This document shows, piece by piece, positions 12,686-26,600 of a stretch of DNA of 64,000 nucleotides. The first letter of the stretch is position 1, and each line of letters begins with the position of its first letter. Both the position numbers and the translations under genes were made by a program. The stretch spans positions 10,540,001 through 10,604,000 of the forward strand of contig NC_053187.1 of the NCBI RefSeq assembly GCF_905163445.1, read 5' to 3'. The notes beneath the pieces are model-generated. The model ran no database searches, was not told the DNA's origin, and saw nothing but the letters and a program-made list of their open reading frames with translations. This DNA comes from Pararge aegeria (taxonomy: Eukaryota > Arthropoda > Insecta > Lepidoptera > Nymphalidae).

Positions 12686-12936
12686 CAATAAATAAATAAA
12701 TATACTACGACAATATACACATCGCCATCTAGCATCAAAGCAAGCGTAGCTTGTGTTATGGGTACCAAGATGACTGATGAATATTTTTATGAATGATATA
12801 CATAATTATAGTATACAAATAAACACCCAGACACTGAAATACATTCGTGCTCATCACACAAACGTGTTCCAGTTGTGAAATGGAACCCACGGCCATGGAC
12901 TCAGAAAGCTGGGTAGCTGCGCACTGCGCCAGTCGG
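12686..12936 (-). mobile_element. SINE family C, copy 4
   Basis: On the minus strand it carries the head 'gactggcgcagtgcgcagc', a B-box-like 'gtgggttccatttc' and the body through 'catcagtcatcttggtaccc', ending in a (TATT)n tail at 12686-12705 as seen from the plus strand. Confidence 0.88.
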
Positions 12937-14579
12937 CACTCGCTCCGCGCGTTTTGATACTGGAGCATCCTCTAAAGATGATGTCATTACAATGAACAAT
13001 TAGTAAAGTAATTGTTCATTATAAAATAAAGTGAACATAGCAAAATAAGCTCAACGGTCATAGTAAAGTTTGAGTTGAGCGATTATGGCTGTACTCTTTA
13101 ACGGATTGTTGTTTGCATAGGGAGCATTTTCAACGGATTTCCACTGACGGAGAACTTCGGTTATGATGTACCACTGAGAACATCTATGATAGTGGACTGG
13201 ACTCCTGAACTAAAATACATAAAAATGTTGAAGAAAGGTTACTGGGACATCATTCATAAAAAATAACACCAACACTTGATTAAAAGAACTGTTTATCCTT
13301 TCAATCAAAGAAACGTTTTGTTTAGTTTTAATAAAATAAGAACCTTTATTTAAAGAAATGACTTGAAGAATATTTTTCATATGCCAATTCAAAATAAGTC
13401 TAAATCAAAATAAGTCAATAAGACAAAATAAATAAAGCTTAGTTTGATCAAGCAAGAGTTAGGATCAAACACTTGCCCGCCATTTTATTACCTATCTTTT
13501 ATGTATGGTCAAGTTATTCTGTTATGTAGGTACATTTTGTTTACCATATTAATGCCGTATAATAAATAATAATATAATTATGACTTAGTGCATTATTCGG
13601 TAAAGTAAAGGTGCTTTAAGGATAATTATATTTATATACGATTAGAGGTAGGCCTATAAAAGTATCTAAACATAATTATCTTGTAATGAGTTTGACATAA
13701 ACCGTATATACCATCGAGAGTTTGGATTTTACGATTTACGAGGTTCTTGATAGTTTGTATTTCAATTGTACCTAAACCACGAACAAGTTAATAGTGTAAT
13801 ATATTTCTATTTCTAGATTCGAACGAGTACTCAGATAAATGCCAAAGGAATTTCATATCAGTTTCTGTATACTATTAAGAACTTTTATGAAGGTAAACTG
13901 ATTATCAATGGACAAACAAAATACATGAATAAAGACTTTAAACCTCTCTCTCTCTCTCTCAGCAGACAAAACCATTTTACGCTATACACTCCTAAACTGT
14001 AGTGCTGGCATTTGAATGGTGAGAGTGTGAGTTGAAGTGCATAAAGACTGCATAAATGTTGTGAGGTTATGCCACTTTTATATTATTATTATATTATTGT
14101 AAGGTCGCTTAACTCCTCCTATACGGCTAGATCGATTGGGATGAAATTTTGTGCATATATTACAATGGGTTCCTGAATGGTTTAAAAACACATTGGGCCC
14201 GGTATGTGGCGCAGCTTTACCGGATAGGAAGACATCTACCAGTATATAAGGTTCCCCGTGATACCTAAGGGTACATTCAAAGTGCTCGATCTAGATGTAT
14301 CTACTTCGCTCGTTGGTATATAACGTTTAGTGGCTTTGCATTTCTCTCATTTTCATTATCATTTTTTAGGCTATTACTAATACAAATTTCTCATTAGGTA
14401 TTCATTTGTCGTAATATATTTATATTTTATATTAATTCATTTATTGCAAATATTTTTTTATACATGCTATTCATGTAAAGAATTACTTGAAATTAACGCG
14501 CATTCAAATACGGCCCTGCGATTGCAGTCGTTGCAGACTCCCCCTGCTTGTATGCAATGGCTAGACAAACCTGCGTCTC
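12937..14579. other. gene 1 upstream region
   Basis: No coding region. A (CT)n run lies at about 13944-13960. A segment at about 14090-14345 has the style of a DNA-transposon or Helitron fragment ('tcgattgggatgaaattttg' and 'tacttcgctcgttggtata'). It sits only about 230 bp upstream of the gene 1 TATA box. Confidence 0.45.
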
Positions 14580-14587
14580 TATAAAAG
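14580..14587 (+). promoter_or_regulatory. TATA box of CPR gene 1
   Basis: TATAAAAG lies 96 nt upstream of the TATA-proximal edge of the inferred start codon at 14683. Transcription would begin near 14608-14612. The flank from 14500 to 14640 is noticeably richer in GC than its surroundings, as expected for a promoter. This TATA supports the first exon call although the coding part of that exon is only the ATG. Confidence 0.65.
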
Positions 14588-14637
14588 GGACAGATGATTA
14601 GAGGCTAAGTACAATACGGCGTACGCCGCGCCACCAC

Positions 14638-14673
14638 ATGGGATATACCTTGCGCGTCCTAACATACGGATAA
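14638..14673 (+). CDS. upstream ORF in gene 1 leader (11 codons)
   Basis: An ATG at 14638 opens a short frame ending in TAA at 14671-14673, ten bases before the inferred CPR start. It would lie in the 5' UTR if transcription begins near 14610. It is in frame with the main ATG but closed by its own stop, so it cannot extend the protein. It could dampen translation, or be neutral. Confidence 0.35.
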   Translation: MGYTLRVLTYG

Positions 14674-14682
14674 TCACACAAA

Positions 14683-17600
14683 ATGGTAAGTAGGCTTACT
14701 CATATGTATGCTAATTGAGGATTTTTTTCTTTGATCTATATGTGTTAAGGGATGTTAATGAGAAGACCTAGAACTTTTTCTGTTCAACACGGTGTCATAA
14801 AATGTTTTTTTTAATATTATGTATATTTCAAATAAATTTTTTTATACTTTTTAAGTTAAACAAGTAAAAACAATAAAGACCGTAACAAAAAAAAATATAT
14901 ATCACATATATTATTTGTTTGCAATGTAAAAATCATGAAAAATCCTATTAAAACCCCTAAATATCCAAAGGATTTATTTCTTTAACCTAACTTGATTGGT
15001 ATCCATTTTCTAAGTTACAATATTAATTTATTTTTAACAAACTTGGAACCCCAAAACCAGAATGATATAATTAAACATCAGGAGTATACACAAAAATACG
15101 AAGTTGCATTGAGTTGCTGTCCAAATTATAGTCTTAGCGCTTTATTGTGATCGTAGTAAGTATCTACGTATTAAATATAAATAATATAAGTATGAATTTT
15201 AGGCAAGATGAGAGATGAGATTTTTGAGACAAACGCGTTAAGATTTTAAAAGGTTCTTTAGGTAAAATCACCCAATTTATACTTAATTCTGTATTAAGTA
15301 TTACTTATTATTAAAATCTATAGTCAAAACTATAATATTTTCAGGAGTTATTAACAAAGGGGAACTATGCAAACTATGCAAAGTGATCTAAATGTATCTT
15401 AATAAAATATAAAAATAGGAGATATTAAATTCAACATACGAATCTAAATAATTCTTTACATTCAGCTGCTCTTTTTCATTATAATATTATACTTCCCTAT
15501 TTCCACGTTACTTTGTTTATCTTAGTTAGTTAGTTTAGATTTGCCTAGTTTAGTTTTCGTTGTATGTAACTTTTTTGTTACTTATTTTCAGATAAGTAAA
15601 CTGTTCTTAGGTGATATAATTGTATTTTCATTACCTTATGAATAAAAGGCTTTCATTTAATGTTTTAACCGATTTGAACACGCCAAAGGTTAACTTTAAC
15701 TTTTATTATCACACTTTCTTAGCGTACATTTAAACCATAAAATAAACCTAACTTGGACAACCCCCATTACACCCTATACTTCTACCTGTATAGTCCTCAA
15801 CCTACAGTCCTACGATAGGAATAATAAATAACAATTCTCGTATAAGGAGTAGCTATTTTGTAATTACAGAAAATTCAATCTTATTTATTCGTATATATTA
15901 CTATGTATAGATTAGTGTTGTCGATATTTACTCGTACTTACATATAATTAAACGCATAGGTTTATAATAAATGTAAAATGACATTTATTTACATATTTTT
16001 CATATTCATGCAATATGTATACAATAATATGTAAGGTTTACCTTAGGGCGAACGCATGTCTTCTACTTTATGTGAATTTAGGTGGGAAATAGGTACTAAG
16101 GATTACGAGATGCAGGGTTCAACGCCCGGGTTGTTTAAGAACTGCAAGGGATAAGGGATTAGACCAGAGTAGAGCAAGTTCGCGTTATTTACCCCGTGCT
16201 TCGAAGAGCACTTTAAGCTGTCTGACCAACCAATTTTCATTAATATTTGATAGTACCTAATCGTTTAACTGCACCAACCTGTTTTGGAGTACGGTGGTGG
16301 GCCTTTCTTCTAATTCCCATGAGAGCGGAGGTCTGTGTCCAGCGGGACATGAAGATTCAAATATTTATGATGATGCTTAGGATGTATCATATTTAGGGTA
16401 GTTGGATATTAACGGAAAAAAAAATCAATCACCAACCCGTCTGTCCATCGTGGTGATTATTGGCAAAGCCTCCCTCTTGGGAGATTTCTTTAGTCCATAG
16501 GCTATTAATTGACAATTTTAGCACAAGTAGACATAAATTTTGACGGCCGACTGGCGCAGTGGACAGCGACCCTGCTTTCTGAGTCCAAGGCCGTGTGTTT
16601 GATTCCCAAGGTCTGGGTGTTTATCTGTATATTATAGGTATATATGTATATTATTCATAGAAAAATTCATCAGTCATCTTAGTACCCATAGCACAAGCTA
16701 CGCTTTCTTTGGGGCTACATGGCGATGTGTGTATTGTCGTAGTATATTTATTTATTTATTTATTGATTTTTCCATACTTTATGTCTGATGTTTGTAAGTT
16801 GCCTTAGAAGATGCACTATTGCAGAGGGCGAGTGTTTTGTCGCGCGTGCCTTACGTAACGTGTTGTGCATTTACTGCATCCACAGCACTAACCTTTGCTA
16901 ATCGTTTTGTTTAGTTATTCTAACCTTAGTGGATGGAATATTGTAATCACTAAATCGCAAAATACAGGTATTTATTGCTTCACTATTTAGCCAAGCTGTG
17001 AATGAAACATAATAATAAAAAACTGCTGCGTGTATCTTACGTACGCACGCTAAATAATATTTTTTGACCTATTCAATAACTCATTAATAATTATAATAAT
17101 TAATATTGGAGATTAAATTCAAAGCGTGTGCATGAGCTCGCATTGCAAAGATTTTGACAAAATTTAGTACAAAGAAAGTTAACATCCAGAAAACGGGTAC
17201 AGAATACTTTTACCGAAGAAAAGTACCGGAGAATCGTTCCGTTTTGTTACCTATACTTAAAGTAGTAACAGCTATACCGATCTTCATGAAATTTTGAATA
17301 GAGATAGCTTGCATCCTAGTAATGAAGATTGGAAACTTTTTAGCCTACAAAAAATATTATTTCTAGTAGGATTTTTTAAACTGCCGATGCTAACGCGGGC
17401 GAATTCACGGGCTACAGCCATTTTTTAAAATATTAGAGTAATTTAAGCCGAAAAATTTAATTGCACTTATCATCACGAACAGTCGTAACTTTCCAATGCT
17501 GGACTAAAGGCCTCTCTGAAAGTGAGGATATGCCCATAAGCACCACGCTAGGCAGTCTGTAACCTTTGGAAAGAGGAGGGGTGCGACCAATGTATTCTGA

Positions 17601-20600
17601 TCTAAAAATATTGTTAGCTCTACGCGTGCATGTTGGACAAGAGTGCACTAATAACCTTTATTTGTAAAATCTAAGTCCGTCCCTGTATTTTACTAAAGGC
17701 GTGCGAGCGCTTAATTAGGCGTACATACCTTTTGTTTTAACGAGTCGGACATTGTCTTGTCGAGGCTACTCTCAAATTCTGTGTCATTTTCCCACAAGTC
17801 ATTATTGCAAAATTTTGCTATTATACAGACATCTGCATTGGTGTACCGCGAAAGATAATCATGAATTTCCAATTATAAAAAATTGGGAACTCTTAATATC
17901 TTATGTGTTTAATTTATTAACAAGTACGTTATTATTGGAAAAAAGCGGGCGGTGCTTTGCGAAAATACTTGATACACAGTAAAAATTAAGCTTTATTTGC
18001 TATACTCCGCAAAAAGCTTTTCAAGCGATTCAATCCACACTGGGGACAGCGTGGTGGCCTACGGTCTAAACCCTTCTCATTGTGGAAGGAGATTTGTAGT
18101 GTGCACGTAATTGGATTATATGATGAAACTTACATAATCAATAATAAGTGAAAATTAAAAGATCACTTTTAGTGATAAGGCCGCCTTTGCACCCTAGCAC
18201 TAAGTACTATTACTGTTTTCCTTGTATTTTCCTTTTTTTGTTGTGTTGCAATAAAGTTTTTCTATTCTATTTCTACTCTATTCCATTACCTGCCTACTAC
18301 AGGGCACGGGTCTCCTTGCGGTTTGCGTCTTGGTAGACTTCACATGCCTTTGGAATATTATGCAGAGTGTCGGGCATATGGGTTTCCTCACGGCGATTTC
18401 TTTCACCATTAAAGCAAGTGATTTTTAATTGCCTTAAACGCACATACCTTCGAGATGTTAGGGATTTGTGCCAGGGTTCAAACTCGGTCTCCTTGAAAGA
18501 ATAGCCGAATAGCCGAATTCCGACCACTAGGCTATTCATCATCCACTTCCACTTAGGATTCCGCATAGGATCCAAAGCACACGGGCCTAGGCCGCTTGTT
18601 CCCAGCGGCTTTCAGTGACTCGATTGATGTCGTCTGTCTACTTCGCTGGCAGCCAACCTACGCTGAGTTTTAAGACCCCAAAGTCCATCGGTTCTCCAAG
18701 CTAAGTGCCCCGCCTATTGCCACTTTAGCTTAGCGACTCGCTGAGCTACGTCAGTGATTAGGCTATTACCGTATTTAATTTATATTTTTATTAAATATAA
18801 ACTATGACACTATGTAAGCCAGTAACGATTAAGAATCTCACAAAGGAGATAAGTACGTTCTTAGAGTAAGGTGCTTGTGAATAAAAAAAGGAAGACTAAA
18901 ATACCTTCTAAGGTTTACTAATTTTTAAATGTATGTAAAATAAGTTTTTAAAATGTTATTCCGTTCTTTTTGGATTTTTCAATAGCATTTTCAACAAACA
19001 AGACAATGCATTGTTCAGTACATTTCAAAACATACTTATTAATCATATTTTAAATTTTTAAGCTGTAGTCATAAGTCGGTTTGACATATGTGACGACCTG
19101 AATAAGAATTCCCTTAGAATTATTCATATTATTCGTTAATGTGGTTATTGGTAGTTAAAACACTATTTTACCAAAGAAGGTAGCAGGACACAACTGAATT
19201 GAACTGAACATAAATGCATAAGAATAAATACATAAAAATGCATATAATATCATTAGCATTCTTGAATTTAATGACATTTTCACTACTAGCACCTCTGCTA
19301 TCCATTCAACGATATTAAAACATCAACACCTATGAATTAGTACATCCGGTCGGTTTTAAATACTACGTTCATTAATAAATATTACGAGTAAATTGTGTTA
19401 TAACACTTAAAGTTATCATTTGCAGAAACAAGATATGTAAAAAGCAAATACCATTTCACCATGATCAGCACTGGCATTAGGTTCACTAATGCCCCATATC
19501 TAGGGAGAGGTCGATAAATCATAGAAGATTTTAGAAGGTAGAAGTAGAGCTTTTTGTGATAGAACTCTTCCAGGGAAGCGGGGAGTATCACCGTGCTTAT
19601 TTCTGCCGCCTAATAGCAATGTTTCGCCCTTCAGTGTTTCAGTCTGAAGGGCGTGGTTGCCGGGGTTTTTACAGATACATGAGGCTTCACACCAAAGCCT
19701 GAGATTCATAGGCACAGGGCGGCACTACACAGAACGTGTCTCTTGCATACCCTCAGTTTAGTCAGTAGACTATTACTATATTAATCTTAATATTATACTA
19801 GTCTTCTAATTTTCGGTCCATTACATTTCAAGGTGATATTTAGTTACAAAGCTATGAACATGGTCATGTCTAGTCTAAAAGATTACAGTTGCACGTTTAT
19901 AGATCATATATATTCATGCATATTAAGTAACTTGATATAAAATCACAAAGCGTTGAATATCAGGATGCCATCGTCGATAAAACACCTGATTTGAATCTTG
20001 TATAAATTAAATGGCGTTATTGAGATGTAAATTCAAACTAACATGAAAATCATGACGGAAAAATTAAAGAAAATATTATATTTTTATACGGTATAAAATA
20101 AATAATAGTTGTACAGAAACGTTTGTAACGAAAAAACCAGAAATATTTTACATCAAGTAATCTAAGGGAAATAAATTATGTTTTACCCGATCACAATTGT
20201 GACTTAACGATTATTCTTTACACGAATCATATAAATTTTCTTGATAGAAGAAAAAAATATCAAAGTTACCTCTAACGAAAGTTTGAAGTATTTTTTTCTC
20301 AGTTATTGATTATTTATAGGGATAAAATAGTAATATATATGAAGACTTTATACTGAGTATTTTCATTCTTTTATTATGTATCAGTTATAAAGTTACTCAA
20401 CCATAGCATACAAAATTTGCAACTCGCGCAGGATCTGCATGCAAACATCTCTTATAAAGATTAACTACAAAAGAAGCATCTCTATCCTAGTGTAGTCCTA
20501 GTGTATATTCACTCGGCACAGTCGGTTAAAAAGTACACATCGACTAAAAACCAACTTCTCCCTAAGTCGGCGAAAAAAATTAACTCTACAATACGTTCTA

Positions 20601-23600
20601 AGTAACTCCATCTAACGGCGGTGAGTTGAATGTTTTCCCAAATCTCAATAGCAAGAACATACATCAGATCTCGCGACAAAAAAGTTCGTTAAATCTCACA
20701 CAGAGCGAGACACTACCGATCCGACACGATCGATCGATCGATAATAAAATCTAAGTAGTTTACTCAGATAGATATCCATACTAATAATAATAAATACCAA
20801 ATTGCCTATGTTAGTTTTTTTATTTTTAACCTATGTTTGGCTCAACTTTTGAAACGATCTTAATGAAATTTGCATACATGTACCGGAGATGGACATATGA
20901 TAATATTTATCCCGGAAAAGATGCTGATAAAATTTTGCCGTGGGATTTAAAAAAATATATTTTTTTATTTATGCATGTCTGGACCTAAAAAATTCTGTCT
21001 GCAAAATTCCATAACAATGCAATATTTTACCCAAATAACTTAATTCTATTTTGAATCCTAAAGACGCCCAAACACGATTTATCCCAGGAAAACAAATGAC
21101 CACTACCAATACCACTAGGAAAAAAAAATGTTTCACTCTTAATACTACTCAGTTTAAATAGAATAACTTCATTTCAAACGTTTAAAAAACAGCCCATTAA
21201 GAGCCTAGGTACTTAGATCTTGGGAGTAGATGTTTTGTTTAGGCTCTTTGGTATTGACCATACACTGGGGTTATGATATAGTTAGTGTAGTTGAAAAATT
21301 CCTTTGGTCAACTCCTGGCTTTCTCATCACACCTGCTCCGAGACATCATTATTGCTCTATCACATTTTTAAATGAAAATTCATAGGCACCGATGAATAAA
21401 AGTTTGTAACAAGATCCTGAGAAAAATCTCATATAGCTAAATATACGACGTAGACCTTTAGTAGTCCCTTGTTGAGTCCATCTTTCGCTTAAAATATACT
21501 ATAGAGTTGGTAACGAGGTAATTTGGTAACGAGTTTGTATTGACTTTATGAAGACACTCACTCTCACCAGTATCGTATTTTATGAATTTTGTATTTTATT
21601 ATAGGTTTTTTTGACCTCACGCATTAGTTGTAAGCGCTGTGGAACGCAGGGAACTCCCATCTAAAAGATGGGAGTTCCCTGGTTCAATCATCGGCAAAGG
21701 AAATTTCTTGATGGCAGGTTTCGGCCATAGCTAGTTGCCACTCGACAAAGACGTGTCGGAAAGCAAGTAAGCGTTCCGTTACGCTGTCGCGTGAAAACTG
21801 ATTAGGAGTATGTCTTTAATAAAGCTGCGATACCCATAACCGGTAAGGTTATCTTAGACTGTATCATTGCTTATCACCAAGAGGGATTGTAGTTAAGGAC
21901 TTTTTTGTAAATGAATAAAACAAAGACCAATATTTTACATTTATGTATTGATACCATGAGGGTTATCAACGAGATTACCTACTGACGAGGACTAAAGTAT
22001 TAAAATATAACTTCACATAATATTTGCATAATATGCGGATAATATGCACTTATACATAATATGTATACTGTATGTATAAGCATTCGTTTCAACAGAAAAT
22101 CTTAGCATATTAGCATTCGTTTCAACAGAAAATCTTCATGTTAATGTAAAGAATAAAGCATGTTGCTTTTATAATCATTACTTTATTATTTGTATCGATT
22201 AATTAGTTTCATATCAGGTTTGCTTACTATAAAATAAATAGAATCGCATACAGGGTAACATTGAAAAAATATAAAACCTAACCTTTTTTCTCAATTCTGT
22301 TTAATTTAATGTATTTTACCTAGGTATCGCTATTAAATCGATATAGTCATTGTTTATATGATAGTTTATGTCATCGTTATGTAAAGGCATTTATGTGAAG
22401 GTTAATAGCTACTGAACTTTACGAGCAATTGTTTTGTTTTGAGGTGACAATAATTGTCATTAGCGAGTGCTTTAAGGCCTTTGTACAATTTGAATATAAA
22501 AATCGTGACCTAGAATTAGGGCAATGGTAACAAAATACATCCATGATAGCATATTATAATGAAGCCTTTTTTTTACATTATTTGAAAAATCTATTTATGT
22601 GAAATCTATGTTGTTTTTAGTATTAATCGCAATAGGTACATGGGAAATCGGTCGGCGTTATAGCTGGTGTCTAAATATTTTTGATTCCACATATTTAATT
22701 TGATTATAAAGAATAAATTATTTCACTGAGTAAGGAATCATAATATAATATAGGTAATGGAAAATTCAAATATATGTGATACTTTATTTGTTTTGCATAT
22801 TTAAATAATTGTTATGTAATATAAACTAAACCAATATATAATATATATGATCATTGTAAATAAAAAGATTTATTAAGGTTTTGTCGTCAGTTAGCATGTT
22901 CATCTATTATTTTTGGGCTGTTGAACCAGCATTGTAGCAGCGTGAAGAATTGGAGTTTTAAATCCCTCCCTAATAAGAGGAAGGCTTTGCCCAGAATTGG
23001 GTCTTTAGGAAGCTAAGGATGATGATGATGGACAGTTTCTTGACCTGTTTTGTTATTTGTTTTCCTCTAGCTTCTTCCCTCAAAAATACAATTTATAATA
23101 ATAATTTTTGCAAGGCTCTGCAACAGCCAGTCAGTCCAATTTAGCAATGGTTTTAATTTCTGCTTAGTAATGCTTACTCGATAAACAGTTAAGACGTTGA
23201 ATGTTCTTTAAATATTTAATATCTTTTGCTATTAAATTTCTGATGCACTGTCGATTTTATGCGTAAGAACTGAAATTTATACGTAAGAACGCTAAAAAGT
23301 TTGTGAATTTTTGCTGCATCTTGTTTTTTTGCAGTTGAATAAAAATAAGACCGCCTCCCACTGAACCATTTTAATTAGGTCGGAAAAGAACCTCACAAGA
23401 AGTGTTTTAAGCTACTTTATAATGAAAAATGTAAAAAAGTAATGCACTGGTAGTAACAGCTAATATGAAACTGTTGGAAATCTTTTCAGAGAGTCATAAT
23501 TCTCCTTGCCGTGGTAGCGATAGTGGCTTCAGCGCCTCAGAAGCCTGCAGATCAAGTTATTGCAATTCTCAAACAAGAGTTTGATCAGCAAGCCGACGGA

Positions 23601-26600
23601 TCGTACGTCTACAGGTAACTGACTATTCATAAATAATCAATAAAGTAAAATTTGTTTATTGGCCATACCATAGATATAGTTGGAATTTCATAATCAGGAA
23701 AAGCTAAGGCTGCGTCCGCGACGTTGCGCTAGTTTGAGTAAAGCAAGAAGCAAGGGCGTCTAACGTGCGCCTAGAGCAGCTTTCATATTTTGCGTCATCC
23801 ATTCAATCAGTCACAATACTCTTGTTCCAACGGATGTGTTTGATTGGTCACACGCAAGTCTTGACACGTGACGAAAAACTTGAAAGACACTGCGTTTTAG
23901 ATTGATCGGTTTGGTCTTGCCTTACGAGTCACGTGGTTAGTTGTAAATAGTTCATAAATTTGCAAGCCAGCGCTGACGCAGACTTTACGCCTTTGTTTGG
24001 ATCTTCCCTTTAGAATCCTCTGACTAAGAATGTTTGAGCATTTGGAAATTTTAGTTACAGGATCGAAAGTTAAAATATATATTTTTCTCAAATTAGTTTA
24101 TCAACCGGTCTTCTGAAAAAGTGTTATCAGAGATTATTGAATCAGATTTGCCTAAAATTCTTTTCCATTGCCAAAAATATAATACTTTACTTTGTTCAAT
24201 ATACATAAAAGTGATCAAACCAGACCAAAATTTCATAACTTCTGATTCTCCGTAAATTCGTATACAAAATACAATAGTATTATGTACAGCTGATTATAAT
24301 TGGTTAGGTATTTATTATGACGTGTAACTATTTTAATTCGCCGATTCTTGACACAATTTGGTACTACACAACAAAGGATTTTAATATCGACAAATTAAAA
24401 TATATTATTATTATCGGTATGTGCTCCATTACTAAGCATATCATATGCTTAGAATTTCTAATATAATATAATGTCAAAGCATAATTTCATAATACGACTT
24501 TCCCAATACGTGTTTATGTTTTATAATTAAATATTACGGAAATAAAAATCTAAGACAACAACATAATAAATCATAAAAAATATTGTTAGGTAATTTGATT
24601 ATGATAATAATGTATTTGTTTATTTTAGCTACGAAACGGAAAACGGTATTAAAGCAGATGAAACCGGTACCCTGAAGAAGGCTAGTGGTCCAGACAGCAA
24701 TGACGTAATAGTAGCTCAGGGTGCATTCAGTTACACGGCGCCAGATGGTACTGTTATCAGTCTTAACTATGTCGCTGATGATGAAAATGGATTCAAACCG
24801 GAGGTAATACTATTAGGGATACGTTTCCCATTTTTTTAAACTGTTTTTGCTCCCGACGCGATAAATTTTAACCAGTGTTTCGTAGCTTAAAAACAAACGG
24901 ACCGAATATGTATTGAGAATTTTACTTTTGAAAGCTGGCTTTATCGAAATGGGTCTTAGATTTATTTCATTATGATCTTTTTGTAGGCGCTTGAATATCA
25001 TAAGCTTATTTCCTGGGAAAAAAATTAAAGGGAAAATCTACCAACTTTCGCAGGTCCGACTAATTTAAATTTAGCTGTTCTGTTACTTTGGTGGTATTGC
25101 CAACACATAGTCGCATTAAGTTTACGCTGCAGTATCAAGTAGTTCGCGGGATACCTAGCCCCACAACAACTTATAGCAGATATAGCAAGTTTGAGCTCAT
25201 TAGAATGGTCTTAATGAGAACGTGTTAATGAATGATGATTCGGACCCCATGGTAGAGAAAAAAAAGAGTTAATATCATCGGCTCATTTTTTCTACTTCAT
25301 GGCGGAGGACATTTTAATTTATGATTTAATTTTAATGTCAGGGCTTTCCAAAAGATCCGTTAAACCGGTTAAGGATGCGTTCTCACATAATATGGTCGTT
25401 GATTTCTCAATCGGCACCAGTGTTTTACGAGTAAAATTATATGTTAGTTTATGAGATAATTCTCTTTTTGGGGTGGACCTCGAGAAAGAATAGTCTAAAA
25501 ACAGCCTGTGAAAAATATGGCCTGGTACTTTTCTAAATGATGCATCTATAGAAAAACAAAACGATTCAGCTTTATGTTAAATATGGAGAAGAATGAGACG
25601 AAGTTAAATCATGGACCTCGAGTTACTCGGTTGAACTAAAAATACTCCGCCAGTAAAAACTTGCATTTTAAAGCATCACTTAGTCAAATCTCGTATCAAT
25701 ACATAATCGATATTTACTCAGTGATGCTTTTAATATCTTGAATATTTCAGGGGAGGATAATATTGATTGATTTAGTATTAGTAAATATTGAATTGGCTGC
25801 CAATGCGAATTGTGACCTTGCAAAGCGTAACTCATCAAACATTAAATATCTAATTACATATTAATATTTTTGCTGTAAATAAATCTATATAACCCTTAAA
25901 CTTTTTGTAAATGGCAAGTACATTGAAGTTGAATTAAAGACTCCCAATGTATATTTAGAATATGCAAAAGCAACAGAGCAACTGATTGACCTTATTTATT
26001 GTATAATCGAGTAAACTATTTTCAACCGATAAAAAAAACTTCTTAATTTGTTAGTACGTATTCCTTGATGTAAAACATATAATGGCAGTAAACTCGATCC
26101 GTATGGCGTTACAGCAAACAAGATGATGCTCTCTTATGCCTAAGTAAATGAGTGCACGCGTATTGAATAGAAAACGACTCCATATTGTCTTAACTATAAA
26201 TTTAAATATTAACTTAAATATTACAACTTTTTGGTATTTTAATGATTTTTTATAAAACTTTAGATCTTGGTTAATTAAGAACATTTTTTATACCGAAGAA
26301 ATAAACTAGTTCTTTCAATGCAAAAACGTGTTTGCTCGTTCGTTCTTTTTATCTTTAGTAAGGATAGTAGAGATACAATCAATACAAGCAAATAATTAGC
26401 GCAGTTGCAGCCGCCATCATAGCAAGTTATAAACAGCTGTTCCAGTTAAATCAAATAAAAGTATTATTGCAGAGAAAATGGAATTAAAGCAAATTTTTTT
26501 TTATCGAATTTCAGGGTGCACATTTACCTACACCTCCCCCGATACCGCCAGCAATCCAAAAGGCACTCGATTATCTAGCGACTCTACCTCCACCGCCACC

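Noticed and set aside
13944..13960. (CT)n run as a GAGA-factor element
   Set aside because: It is about 600 bp from the gene 1 promoter and only 17 bp long. A plain microsatellite is as likely.
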